Shown piece by piece: positions 8,968 to 17,164 of a DNA stretch of 56,256 bases; within the stretch, counting starts at the first letter, position 1; the number at the start of each line of letters is the position of its first letter. The translations under genes and the position numbers were made by a program. The notes beneath the pieces were generated by a model. It was not told the DNA's origin. It searched no databases and worked only from the letters and a program-made list of their open reading frames with translations. The stretch is from a bacterium (GTDB taxonomy: Bacteria; Bacteroidota; Ignavibacteria; Kapaibacteriales; UBA2268): assembly GCA_030431515.1 (NCBI GenBank), contig JAUIIX010000013.1, positions 1 to 56,256 of the forward strand, given 5' to 3'.

Positions 8968-9570
8968 ATGAAATTACTAATTATCATATCATTATTTATT
9001 TATTCTGTAAATGCTCAGGTATTACCTGGTGGCAAGACTGATCGCTATGAAGATAAAAGAGAAGTTAGCAAAAATGATGATAGAGCTTTCTTTGGATTAG
9101 GAGTAGGAATCTTAGAGATTAATACTTTCACTGGAGTAGAAGGGACTTTGTTTTTTGGAGTGATTAAAAAGTCAAATTTAATCATAGGTGGTGGTATTCA
9201 CGCAACTTTATTTGATAGTTTTAAAGTTGGTAAAGATAATAATTCATTTTTAAAATATACTAATGGATTTGTAAATCTTGGTTACTTTTTAAAGTTAAGT
9301 AATGTTGTTAAAGTATCACCGAATTTAGCTTTAGGTATTGGTAGATTTAATACATCAAATAATCAAATTGGAATTGTTTCTGAAAATAATGGTGATTGGT
9401 ATTATTTTTTAGAACCTAATATAGCTTTTGATTTTAAAGTGTTTAAAAAGAGTCATATTAATTTAGAATTATCATATCGAAATTATTTTGATGTAGAAGA
9501 TTATGGCTTAGATAATTCAAAAGTAAATAGTTTATGTTATAAAATAAACTATAAAATGATTATAGAATAA
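8968..9570 (+). CDS. Putative outer-membrane beta-barrel protein
   Basis: A 200-residue protein with a signal peptide (MKLLIIISLFIYSVNAQ). Next comes a charged linker (GGKTDRYEDKREVSKNDDRA) and then about eight amphipathic strands such as FFGLGVGILEINTF and VSPNLALGIGRF. It ends in an aromatic-rich strand. It resembles small 8-stranded barrels, but no family name is safe. Its ATG follows the zupT stop with no gap, which hints at coupling to metal uptake, though that link is inference. Confidence 0.55.
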   Translation: MKLLIIISLFIYSVNAQVLPGGKTDRYEDKREVSKNDDRAFFGLGVGILEINTFTGVEGTLFFGVIKKSNLIIGGGIHATLFDSFKVGKDNNSFLKYTNGFVNLGYFLKLSNVVKVSPNLALGIGRFNTSNNQIGIVSENNGDWYYFLEPNIAFDFKVFKKSHINLELSYRNYFDVEDYGLDNSKVNSLCYKINYKMIIE

Positions 9571-9734
9571 GGGAAATTGTTGAAAAATAAATGAATATAT
9601 TTTAACAATTAAGATGATTATTATTGAACAATAAAAAATAATATGCCTTGTAAATAGTCAATATCTTAATAATATCGCAAAACTAAATATAGATTGATGC
9701 GTATAATAATATTAGAAATAAAATGAAAGTTACT

Positions 9735-9738
9735 GGAG
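9735..9738 (+). promoter_or_regulatory. Ribosome binding site choosing the ctpA start
   Basis: GGAG sits five bases before the ATG at 9744 and inside the reading frame that would begin at 9723. It therefore favours the downstream start, which also gives the better signal anchor. Confidence 0.6.
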
Positions 9739-9743
9739 ATTTA

Positions 9744-11372
9744 ATGAAGAAAATTATGCTTATTACCTTTTTGTTATCTTTAGGGATAATAATTGGTGTT
9801 TTTGTACAACCCACTATTTCTGGGGATAATGTTTATAGTAATTTACAGAAATACCAAAAGGTTTTTAATACAGCTTATTCGAATTATGTGAAAGATTTAG
9901 ATTCAGATAAACTAACAGAAGAAGCAATAAAAGGAATGTTAAGTGCTTTAGATGTTCACTCTGTTTATATTGATAAAGAAGAGAAAAAAGGCGTTGATGA
10001 AGATTTTCAAGGACATTTCTTTGGGATTGGTATTCAATTTGACATTCTGAAAGATACTATTACTGTTATTTCACCTTTAGCAGGTGGTCCAAGTGAGAAG
10101 TTAGGACTTGCTGCTCAAGATAAAATAGTAAAAATCGATGGCGAAAATGCAGTTAAAATTAATAGAAATGATGTTCCAAGAAGATTAAAAGGTCCTAAAG
10201 GAACTAAAGTTAGTGTTGATATTAAAAGAGCTGGAGTTGATTCTTTAATACACTTTGACATAATAAGAGATAAAATTCCTGATTGGTCTTTAGACTCAAG
10301 GTATATGATTGATGGTACTGATATTGGTTATATGAAGTTTAGTAGATTTTCTGCTACAACATTTGAAGAAATGGAAACTGCAACAAAAGAACTTCAAGCA
10401 CAAGGAATGAAGAAATTAATATTAGATTTAAGATATAATCCAGGTGGATTTTTAAATCAGGCATTTATGATGGCGAGTGCATTTTTAGACAAAGGTGATA
10501 CAATTGTTTATACAAAAGGTAGAAGACCTGAGTTTAGTGAAGTGTATCAATCTCCTTATGCTGGGTTTTTAAAGAAAATGCCTCTGATTATATTAATTAA
10601 TCAAAACTCTGCTTCTGCAAGTGAAATCGTATCAGGTGCAGTTCAAGATTTGGATAGAGGTCTTGTTGTTGGAGAAACTTCATTCGGAAAAGGATTAGTT
10701 CAAAGACAATATGATTTAGATGATGGTTCTGCTTTTAGAATTACTATTTCTTACTACTATACTCCTACTGGAAGATCAATTCAAAGACCTTTTGAAGATG
10801 GTGATGCTTATAGAAGTTTGGAAGGTAGATTAGAGTTAGAAGATGGTATGACATTAGTTGATGCGATTGATAAATTAAAAGAAATGAAAAAAGACACTGA
10901 TGAAAATATTGATTCTTTAATATTTAAAACAAGAAAAGGTAGATTAGTATTTGCTGGTGGTGGTATTACACCTGATTATATTATCAAAGGTGATACTAGT
11001 AAACTTCAAGGAATGACTGTAAAATTAAGAATGGCAAGAATAGCTACTATATTTGCAGATAATTACTTGAACGGCTCTGGACATTATATTAAAGAAAAAT
11101 ACGCTGACTTCGAAAAGTTTTATCACGAATACAAAATTGATAAAAAAGCATGGAAGGAATTTAGAAAACTTGCAGAAGATAATGATATTGAGTGGGTTGA
11201 AGAAGATTTCGAAAAAGATAAAGAGTATATAGAAACATTAATTTTAGCTGATATTGCAAATATTAAATGGACACGACATGAACAAAGAAAAGTATATACA
11301 AAGTATGATAGACAGCTTCTGAAGGCAATAGAATTATTCCCAGAAGCAGCGAAATTAGTTAGTTCAAAGTAA
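9744..11372 (+). CDS. Carboxy-terminal processing peptidase (S41A, CtpA/Prc type)
   Basis: A 542-residue exported serine protease; an in-frame ATG at 9723 has no good ribosome binding site. An N-terminal membrane anchor (KKIMLITFLLSLGIIIGVFV) is followed by a PDZ domain (about 80-165; FFGIGIQFDILKD, AGGPSEKLGLAAQDKIVKID). The S41 catalytic domain contains NQNSASASEIV with Ser about 291 and SFGKGLVQ with Lys about 316, at the family's usual spacing. A long charged C-terminal tail follows. CTPs trim or degrade envelope proteins from their C-terminus and often control wall hydrolases. In a T9SS organism a CTP could affect exported proteins, but no substrate is evident. Confidence 0.93.
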   Translation: MKKIMLITFLLSLGIIIGVFVQPTISGDNVYSNLQKYQKVFNTAYSNYVKDLDSDKLTEEAIKGMLSALDVHSVYIDKEEKKGVDEDFQGHFFGIGIQFDILKDTITVISPLAGGPSEKLGLAAQDKIVKIDGENAVKINRNDVPRRLKGPKGTKVSVDIKRAGVDSLIHFDIIRDKIPDWSLDSRYMIDGTDIGYMKFSRFSATTFEEMETATKELQAQGMKKLILDLRYNPGGFLNQAFMMASAFLDKGDTIVYTKGRRPEFSEVYQSPYAGFLKKMPLIILINQNSASASEIVSGAVQDLDRGLVVGETSFGKGLVQRQYDLDDGSAFRITISYYYTPTGRSIQRPFEDGDAYRSLEGRLELEDGMTLVDAIDKLKEMKKDTDENIDSLIFKTRKGRLVFAGGGITPDYIIKGDTSKLQGMTVKLRMARIATIFADNYLNGSGHYIKEKYADFEKFYHEYKIDKKAWKEFRKLAEDNDIEWVEEDFEKDKEYIETLILADIANIKWTRHEQRKVYTKYDRQLLKAIELFPEAAKLVSSK

Positions 11373-11390
11373 TTTAAACAAAAGAAAATT

Positions 11391-11432
11391 AAGGAGTAGG
11401 CTTTGGAATATTTCAAAGCCATTTTTTTATGA
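11391..11432 (+). promoter_or_regulatory. Leader ORF / hairpin upstream of the DUF3108 gene
   Basis: AAGGAG at 11391-11396 is a strong ribosome binding site but lies 32 bases before the DUF3108 ATG at 11429. Six bases after it, a TTG at 11403 opens a 9-codon frame (M/L-EYFKAIFL) whose TGA at 11430 overlaps the ATG as ATGA. The same stretch forms a stem (11399-11405 with 11414-11420) followed by T7. It may therefore be (a) a leader peptide coupled to the gene, (b) a hairpin that brings the ribosome site close to the ATG, or (c) the ctpA terminator. The options are not exclusive. Confidence 0.5.
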
Positions 11433-12208
11433 AAATAATTTTAATAGCATTTTTAACATTGTTCTTTACAATTAGTTCGGAAGGCAAAAGAACAGAAGTA
11501 TTTCAAGTTGGTGAAGTTTTAGAATATGATGTAAGTTTTTGGGGGGTTTCTTTAGGTACTATCACAGTCGAATCGACTGCAATAGAGGATTATCAAGGTA
11601 AGAAAATCTACCGTGCTAATTCTACTATGAAAACTAATAGTGGTATTCCTTTTATTGAATTAAATGACAAATTTAGTACTTGGATGGATCCATCATTAAG
11701 TTATACTTATAAGTTTACTGCTAATTCCAAATTAGATGATGACAAATGGGGATTCCAACAAATAGATTTTAATTATTCTGATCAAGAAATAAAATTGCAA
11801 GAGTGGAAAGATAAAGTTCTTACAACTGATACTATAATTAGTTCTAAAAGAAAGTTTAATGATGGTACTTCATTGTTTTTTATTGCAAGAGCTTTTTTAG
11901 ATTATGGTAAGACTATTAAAATCCCAACTATGATTAATGTACATAATTCTACTACAATAATTAACTTTAGAAATAAAGTTGAAAATATTAGTAACAGTCA
12001 TATAGGATATGATGTTGAGACTATTTATTTTGATGGTCAAGCATTGTGGGAAGGTATTTATGGTTTGAAAGGTAACTTTGAAGGTTGGTTCTCAAATGAT
12101 GAAGCTGCTGTTCCTATTTTAGCTAAAATGAATGTATATATCGGAACTGTAAACTTAGAATTAAAAAGTTGGAAACGTAAAGGTTGGACACCTCCAAAAG
12201 CTAAATAA
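11429..12208 (+). CDS. DUF3108 family exported protein
   Basis: A 259-residue protein with a signal peptide (MKIILIAFLTLFFTISSEG), then the DUF3108-type opening VFQVGEVLEYDVSFWGVSLG. The mid segment DGTSLFFIARAFLDYG matches the position of the SAFYYLRTLDL segment in the paralog at 3456-4223, and the end carries VPILAKMNVYIGTVNLELKS. Overall identity to the paralog looks low. Members are predicted periplasmic beta-sheet proteins of unknown function. The start lies right behind a hairpin with a T run and in an ATGA overlap with a possible leader frame, so expression may be controlled there. The pgsA gene follows after 59 bases. Confidence 0.75.
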   Translation: MKIILIAFLTLFFTISSEGKRTEVFQVGEVLEYDVSFWGVSLGTITVESTAIEDYQGKKIYRANSTMKTNSGIPFIELNDKFSTWMDPSLSYTYKFTANSKLDDDKWGFQQIDFNYSDQEIKLQEWKDKVLTTDTIISSKRKFNDGTSLFFIARAFLDYGKTIKIPTMINVHNSTTIINFRNKVENISNSHIGYDVETIYFDGQALWEGIYGLKGNFEGWFSNDEAAVPILAKMNVYIGTVNLELKSWKRKGWTPPKAK

Positions 12209-12267
12209 GAAAAATTTGTTCTTAATTCATTGAAATTGATTAATTTTGCATAAAAATTTGGTGCAAA

Positions 12268-12783
12268 TTGATTTTTACAATTTCAAATATTATAAGTATC
12301 TCAAGGATAATAATAACTATACCATTGCTTTTTGCAATTTGGGAAAGGGACTTATTCTGGACACTAATTTTAATTACTATCGGCTTATTTACTGATTGGT
12401 TAGATGGTTTTGTTGCTCGTAAACTTAACCAAGTATCTGAATGGGGAAAAATATTAGACCCTGTTGCTGATAAAATAATCATTGGTGCTTCTGGAGTGGT
12501 ATTGCTTATACAAGGTAGAGTAGCTTTTTGGTTTGTAATTTCGGTTGTGATTAGAGATATACTAATTATGTTAGGTGGTATATATTCTAAAAATAAATTA
12601 AAATATGTAATACCTTCAAATTGGCTTGGGAAAATTACTGTGAATGTTATTAGTATAGTGTTCTTATTTGGGATATTTGAATATTATGTTTTTATTAATT
12701 ATGCCTATTTTATAGGGATAATTTTTATAGTAGCATCATTTTTGCTTTACTTAGTGCAAATGATTAAGAAAATTAGAAATTAA
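12268..12783 (+). CDS. pgsA: CDP-diacylglycerol-glycerol-3-phosphate 3-phosphatidyltransferase
   Basis: A 171-residue inner-membrane enzyme of the CDP-alcohol phosphotransferase family. It probably makes phosphatidylglycerol phosphate from CDP-diacylglycerol and glycerol-3-phosphate. The full active-site pattern is present: D43-x2-D46-G-x2-A-R51, Gly60, Asp64 and Asp68 (DWLDGFVARK, GKILDPVADK). There are about five hydrophobic helices. The start is a TTG with no clear ribosome binding site; the next residues (FTISNIISISRIIIT) align with the usual PgsA N-terminus, so the start is about right. PgsA and related synthases share this motif; PgsA is the most common at this length. Confidence 0.85.
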   Translation: MIFTISNIISISRIIITIPLLFAIWERDLFWTLILITIGLFTDWLDGFVARKLNQVSEWGKILDPVADKIIIGASGVVLLIQGRVAFWFVISVVIRDILIMLGGIYSKNKLKYVIPSNWLGKITVNVISIVFLFGIFEYYVFINYAYFIGIIFIVASFLLYLVQMIKKIRN

Positions 12784-12800
12784 TTAAAGAGTGAGGGGAT

Positions 12801-13895
12801 ATGGGTTTCTTTGATAAGTTCAAGAAGAAAATTTCAGAATCTGTAAGTAAAACAGTTGAAGCTACTACAGAATCCGTCAAAAAGACGGTCGAAATGACCA
12901 GCGAATCTGTAAAAAAATCTACCGAATTCCTACGTTTTGATAGACTAAAAGATGGCTTAAAGAAAACTAAGAAAACTTTTTCTAATTCGATATTATCCTT
13001 AATTGGCGGAAGAAAAATTGATGATAAACTTTTAGAAGAGATTGAAGAAATTCTTTTAACATCTGACATTGGATATAATACTGCTGAGTTTCTTATAAAT
13101 AGACTTAAAGAAAGAGTAAAAGAAGAAAAGATTGAAAATGCTGAATTAATTTACGGTATATTAAAAGAAGAGATTTATAAAATATTAGTTACTTCAGCTA
13201 AACATGATCTTGACAAGAATTACGAAATTGATAATGAAAGCAAACCCCATGTTTCTCTAATTATTGGAGTTAATGGTGTAGGTAAAACAACTACAATTGG
13301 TAAACTTGCTTTTAATTATAAAGAAAAAGGTAAGTCTGTAATAATTGGTGCTGCAGATACTTTTAGAGCAGCAGCAAATGACCAATTAAATATCTGGGCA
13401 GAAAGAGTTGGTGTTGATATTATTCAATCTGAATTAGGAAATGACCCTGGTTCTGTTGTTTTTGAAACACTAAAGAAAGCGAAATCTAATAATAATGATG
13501 TTGTGTTAATAGATACAGCTGGTAGATTGCATAATAAATCTAATTTAATGTCTGAATTAGAAAAATTATCTCGTATTGTAAAAAAATATAAAGAGTCAGG
13601 ACCTGATGAAGTTTACTTAGTTTTAGATGCAACTACAGGTCAGAATGCAATTCAACAAGCGATAGAATTCCAAAAAGTTGCTAATATTACAGGTATAATA
13701 TTAACTAAATTAGATGGAACCGCAAAAGGTGGTGTTGTAATCGCTATTTCAAATGAATTAAATATTCCTGTAAGATATATAGGAGTTGGTGAGCAAATGT
13801 ATGATTTACAAGTGTTTGAACCAATTAAATTTGTTGAAGCATTGTTTGGTTCTGAAAAAGGTGAAGAAACTGAATTATTAGAAGGAACTAATTAA
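12801..13895 (+). CDS. ftsY: Signal recognition particle receptor FtsY
   Basis: A 364-residue SRP-type GTPase that docks SRP-ribosome complexes at the inner membrane. An N-terminal amphipathic region carries a repeated 'SVKKTVEMT' type unit (residues about 12-45), then the helical N domain. The G domain follows with GVNGVGKTTTIGKLA (P-loop), AADTFRAAANDQL, DTAGRLHNKSNL and TKLDGTAKGG. The short N-terminal region replaces the long acidic A domain of E. coli FtsY. GAGGGG lies just before the ATG. tatD begins seven bases after the stop. Confidence 0.95.
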   Translation: MGFFDKFKKKISESVSKTVEATTESVKKTVEMTSESVKKSTEFLRFDRLKDGLKKTKKTFSNSILSLIGGRKIDDKLLEEIEEILLTSDIGYNTAEFLINRLKERVKEEKIENAELIYGILKEEIYKILVTSAKHDLDKNYEIDNESKPHVSLIIGVNGVGKTTTIGKLAFNYKEKGKSVIIGAADTFRAAANDQLNIWAERVGVDIIQSELGNDPGSVVFETLKKAKSNNNDVVLIDTAGRLHNKSNLMSELEKLSRIVKKYKESGPDEVYLVLDATTGQNAIQQAIEFQKVANITGIILTKLDGTAKGGVVIAISNELNIPVRYIGVGEQMYDLQVFEPIKFVEALFGSEKGEETELLEGTN

Positions 13896-13902
13896 ATAAG
13901 AT

Positions 13903-15354
13903 ATGATTGATACGCATTGCCATATTAATACTGATAAATTTGATGAAGACAGAGATGAAGTAATTAAAAGAGCTTTCGATTCTGGAGTTGAGAAAATAAT
14001 AATTCCAGCTATTGAGCCAAATGATTTTGATGGAATTATTGAATTAGTTAATAAATATGAGCAAGTATATTGTGGTATTGGAATTCACCCGCATAATGTA
14101 GCAAATGTTCAAGATTCTGATTTAGAAACTGTAAAAGAGTATTGCAAAAAAGACAAAGTAATAGCTATAGGTGAAATTGGAATTGATTATTTTTATGATT
14201 TTGCTCCTAAAGAAAAACAATTAGAGGTTTTTGATAAACAAATAAAGATTGCTTTAGAAAACAATTTACCGATTATTGTTCATAATAGAGAAGCAGATGA
14301 TGATATTTTGCAAGTGATAGAAAATAATCAAAATGGTAATTTAAAAGGTGTTTTACATTGTTTTTCATCTGATATTAATGTGCTTAAAAAAACATTAGAT
14401 TTGGGATTTAATGTATCTTTTACTGGTAATATTACGTTTAAGAAAGTGGATATGGATGATATTTTAACATATATCCCTTTAGATAGATTTATGATAGAAA
14501 CAGACTCTCCCTATATGGCTCCTGTTCCTAAAAGAGGAAAAAGAAATGAGCCATCTTATGTTAGATTTGTTGCAGAAAAAATTGCTGAGGTTAAAAAAAT
14601 GAGTTTTATGGAAATAGTTAATCAAACAAATATGAATGCTAAAAAATTATTTAATTTAAGTTTAGTTTTATTATCCCTTTTCTTTATAAATAATGTACAA
14701 GCACAAGATGATGTATATTATGAAGATGAAGAAGAATATTATACTGAAGACAATTATTTAGATGGCTATGACAAACTGTTTGGTGTAGGATTTATGATTG
14801 GAACTACTACAATAGTAGAATCAAGATATATTAAAGAAGGTACTCAAACAATTAGTTATGAAGGATTTTTAGGCTATGGTGGTGAATTTATTTATACACC
14901 ATTTCAGAGTTTACAACTTAGGTTAGGGTATGTTTACTCTAAAAATACTAAAATACAAGATGATGCTTTGGCAGAAGGAATTCCCGCTTCTGACCCAAAT
15001 TTTCCGTTGCCGAATATTCACCAAATGTATGAAATTACAGCAAATTATATTCCAAATCCAAAAAACAAAATCAACTTTTTTGTTACAGGTGGGGCAAATC
15101 TATTTTTGAATGATATAAATGGTCAAAAAAATCAAAAATTTGGGATTAGTTTTGGTATTGGAGTAACTGGTAATATATGGGAATCTACTTGGGGATTATT
15201 ATCTGCTACTGGTGAGTTCAGAGTTAACACTGAATTAGGTAGAGAATTATATAAAGATGTATTTATTGGAAAAGATGATATTAGAGATGCAGAAATATCA
15301 AACTTAATATCAATGCCTCGTTTTACTATTCAGTTTTATCCGAAATTAAGATAA
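13903..15354 (+). CDS. tatD: TatD-type hydrolase read in frame into a signal peptide and beta-barrel
   Basis: Residues 1-252 form a complete TatD metal-dependent deoxyribonuclease: MIDTHCHIN (HxH), GEIGIDYFYDFAP, PIIVHNREADDD, VLHCFSSD and MIETDSPYMAPVP, ending in the usual NAKKLFNL. TatD ends there in most bacteria, at about 255-265 residues. Here no stop occurs. The frame continues as SLVLLSLFFINNVQAQ, a clear Sec signal peptide, and then a 210-residue acidic and beta-rich outer-membrane-like domain. An internal ATG at 14632 would start the second protein. Either a 483-residue fusion is made or two products come from one frame. Confidence 0.85.
   Translation: MIDTHCHINTDKFDEDRDEVIKRAFDSGVEKIIIPAIEPNDFDGIIELVNKYEQVYCGIGIHPHNVANVQDSDLETVKEYCKKDKVIAIGEIGIDYFYDFAPKEKQLEVFDKQIKIALENNLPIIVHNREADDDILQVIENNQNGNLKGVLHCFSSDINVLKKTLDLGFNVSFTGNITFKKVDMDDILTYIPLDRFMIETDSPYMAPVPKRGKRNEPSYVRFVAEKIAEVKKMSFMEIVNQTNMNAKKLFNLSLVLLSLFFINNVQAQDDVYYEDEEEYYTEDNYLDGYDKLFGVGFMIGTTTIVESRYIKEGTQTISYEGFLGYGGEFIYTPFQSLQLRLGYVYSKNTKIQDDALAEGIPASDPNFPLPNIHQMYEITANYIPNPKNKINFFVTGGANLFLNDINGQKNQKFGISFGIGVTGNIWESTWGLLSATGEFRVNTELGRELYKDVFIGKDDIRDAEISNLISMPRFTIQFYPKLR
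14632..15354 (+). other. Possible nested gene: secreted outer-membrane barrel starting inside tatD
   Basis: From the ATG at 14632 (residue 244 of the long frame) the product would be 240 residues. It starts MNAKKLFNLSLVLLSLFF, with a signal-peptidase-like VQA-Q site, then a Glu/Tyr-rich stretch (EDEEEYYTEDNY) and strands such as LQLRLGYVYS and FGISFGIGVTG, ending FTIQFYPKLR. That layout matches a small outer-membrane barrel. The first nine residues are also the TatD tail. I see no clear ribosome binding site just before this ATG, so independent translation is unproven. Confidence 0.5.
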
Positions 15355-15355
15355 A

Positions 15356-16612
15356 TTGTTTAAGCACTTAAAAAATATATCTAAGTCTTTAGGACCAGGA
15401 ATATTATTTGCTGCTGCAGCAATAGGTGCTTCACACATAATTCAATCTACAAGAGCAGGAGCTTCTTATGGCTTTGCTCTTTTAATTTTTGTAATCCTTT
15501 CGAATTTCTTTAAATATCCATTCTTTGAATATGGTCACAGATATACTGCTGCTACTGGTGAATCAATTATCTCAGGTTACGCAAAGTTAGGAAAATGGGC
15601 TGTATATATTTTTGTACTTCTTAATATTTTTACATCTGTAATTAGTTCTGCTGGAGTTACAATTGTAACTGCTGCAATATCTGCAATGTTATTAAACATA
15701 TTCTTTAATATTACTTTATCAATAACGAGCTTATCAATAATTATTTTACTTTCTATTTTTATCTTACTATGGTTTGGTAAATATTCAGTAATGGATAAAG
15801 TTATTAAGGTACTTATTGCCGTTTTAGCAATTGCTACTACAGTAGCTTTTATTATAGCATTTTCAAATGGAATGCACATTAAAGAAGATTTTATTCAACC
15901 AGAATTATTTAACATAGCTACATTTGGGTTTTTAATTGCATTGATGGGCTGGATGCCTGCACCTATAGAAGCTGCTACTTGGTCATCTGTTTGGGCAATT
16001 GAAAATCAAAAAGCTAAGGGTGAGAAATTAGAACTTAAAGATGCTTTAATTGACTTTAAAGTTGGATATATCGGAACTGCAATATTAGCCTGTTTCTTTT
16101 TGGGATTAGGTGCATTTGTTATGTATGGAACTGGTGAACAATTTTCAGATAGTGCAATAAAGTTCACAGGTCAAATTATTGAACTATATACTTCAAATTT
16201 GGGGGAGTGGTCGAAACCAATAATTAGTATTGTTGCTTTAATCACTATGGCTTCTACAACAATAACTGTTATTGATGCTTACCCAAGAACAATAAATGAA
16301 GCTATAAGAGTTTTAAAGAATGAAATTGATACTTATAATAAACTATATTGGTTACTATTTATAATTATTTCAATAATATCAATCACAATTATATCAGAGT
16401 TTTCTAATAGAATAAAAGATATGGTTGATTTAGCTACAATAGTATCATTTATAGCAGCACCGATATTTGCATACCTTAACTTCAAGTTAGTAATTAGTAA
16501 GTATATGCCAGAGGAATTTAAACCTGGTATGTATTTAAGAGTATTATCCGTTTCTGGATTAATTTTACTTTCAGTTTTTGCTTTGTCCTTCTTGTATATT
16601 TTAGTAAGTTAA
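15356..16612 (+). CDS. Nramp-related inner-membrane transporter lacking canonical metal-site motifs
   Basis: A 418-residue protein with about eleven hydrophobic helices and the Nramp-type opening SLGPGILFAAAAIGASHIIQ, then TRAGASYGF. Canonical Nramp proteins carry DPGN in helix 1 and MPH in helix 6 as the metal site. Here the matching places read GASH and GWMPAPIEAATW. This belongs to a subgroup that is usually annotated as Nramp family but probably has a different substrate or coordination. The start is a TTG one base after the tatD-fusion stop, so it probably shares a transcript. No ribosome binding site is evident. Confidence 0.75.
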   Translation: MFKHLKNISKSLGPGILFAAAAIGASHIIQSTRAGASYGFALLIFVILSNFFKYPFFEYGHRYTAATGESIISGYAKLGKWAVYIFVLLNIFTSVISSAGVTIVTAAISAMLLNIFFNITLSITSLSIIILLSIFILLWFGKYSVMDKVIKVLIAVLAIATTVAFIIAFSNGMHIKEDFIQPELFNIATFGFLIALMGWMPAPIEAATWSSVWAIENQKAKGEKLELKDALIDFKVGYIGTAILACFFLGLGAFVMYGTGEQFSDSAIKFTGQIIELYTSNLGEWSKPIISIVALITMASTTITVIDAYPRTINEAIRVLKNEIDTYNKLYWLLFIIISIISITIISEFSNRIKDMVDLATIVSFIAAPIFAYLNFKLVISKYMPEEFKPGMYLRVLSVSGLILLSVFALSFLYILVS

Positions 16613-16659
16613 ATAACGTTTTTATATAATTTTAAATTTTAACTATTAAGGAATAGAAT

Positions 16660-16941
16660 ATGAATTTAGAAGAAAGGATAGTTAAGTTAGAGAAGTCTAA
16701 TAAAAACTATAAGATTGTAATAGCTTTAAGCTTATGTATGTTTATGGTATCTGCTAAAGATATTTTTATTAAAGATGAGATTAGAGCTAATAAAATATAT
16801 GCTAAAAGAATTATTTTAGAAGACTCTGATTTTCCATCTGATACTAAAGTTGTTATTGAAGATTTTGGTATTAGTCTTATGGTAAAAGATACCAATTATT
16901 CAAATAGATGGAATCAAAAATGGATTAAATTTGATAAATAA
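16660..16941 (+). CDS. Small membrane-anchored protein of unknown function
   Basis: A 93-residue protein I do not recognise. The first 17 residues (MNLEERIVKLEKSNKNY) suggest a short coiled coil. One hydrophobic segment follows (IVIALSLCMFMVSA), and then a ~60-residue soluble part that probably forms beta strands (NKIYAKRIILED, TKVVIEDFGISLMV). The latter resembles short repeats seen in proteins that carry pairs of 'right-handed' strands, but the match is weak. AAGGA lies seven bases before the ATG, which supports real translation. It ends at a hairpin. Confidence 0.6.
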   Translation: MNLEERIVKLEKSNKNYKIVIALSLCMFMVSAKDIFIKDEIRANKIYAKRIILEDSDFPSDTKVVIEDFGISLMVKDTNYSNRWNQKWIKFDK

Positions 16942-16966
16942 AAGAGGTGCATTGCACCCCTTTTAA
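16940..16966 (+). terminator. Probable terminator
   Basis: A GGTGC/GCACC stem (16946-16950 with 16954-16958) with a 3-base loop is extended by A/T pairs around one mismatch. The T tail is only four bases long, so efficiency is uncertain. Confidence 0.55.
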
Positions 16967-17083
16967 ATTGAAAATTCATCTATATATTAATTTTAAAATT
17001 TGTAGTGGCTATTTATGAATAGACATTACTATAACTCTTTTCTTAATTTCCAAGGTTAAACTTAAAATTAATTTTAAACATCA

Positions 17084-17091
17084 TAAATTTG
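17084..17091 (+). promoter_or_regulatory. Candidate promoter -7 element for clpP-clpX
   Basis: TAAATTTG matches the Bacteroidota -7 consensus TAnnTTTG exactly and lies 74 bases before the clpP ATG. No convincing -33 TTTG lies at the right distance, and AT-rich DNA yields chance matches, so this is tentative. AAGGA at 17154-17158 is the clpP ribosome binding site. Confidence 0.3.
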
Positions 17092-17164
17092 TATTACAGA
17101 AATAAGCAATTTATTATAATTCTTATCGTCAATACATTTATTTTTAAATATTGAAGGAAAATTA

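Noticed and set aside
9571-9722. Imperfect inverted repeat (ATTGTTGAAAA with TTTTAACAAT) after the barrel gene.
   Set aside because: It has a mismatch, a long loop and no T run, so it is not a convincing terminator or operator.
13900-15354. CRISPR arrays, tRNA/rRNA genes or IS ends anywhere in the window.
   Set aside because: I looked in the spacers and saw no regularly spaced repeats, no tRNA cloverleaf pattern and no transposase.
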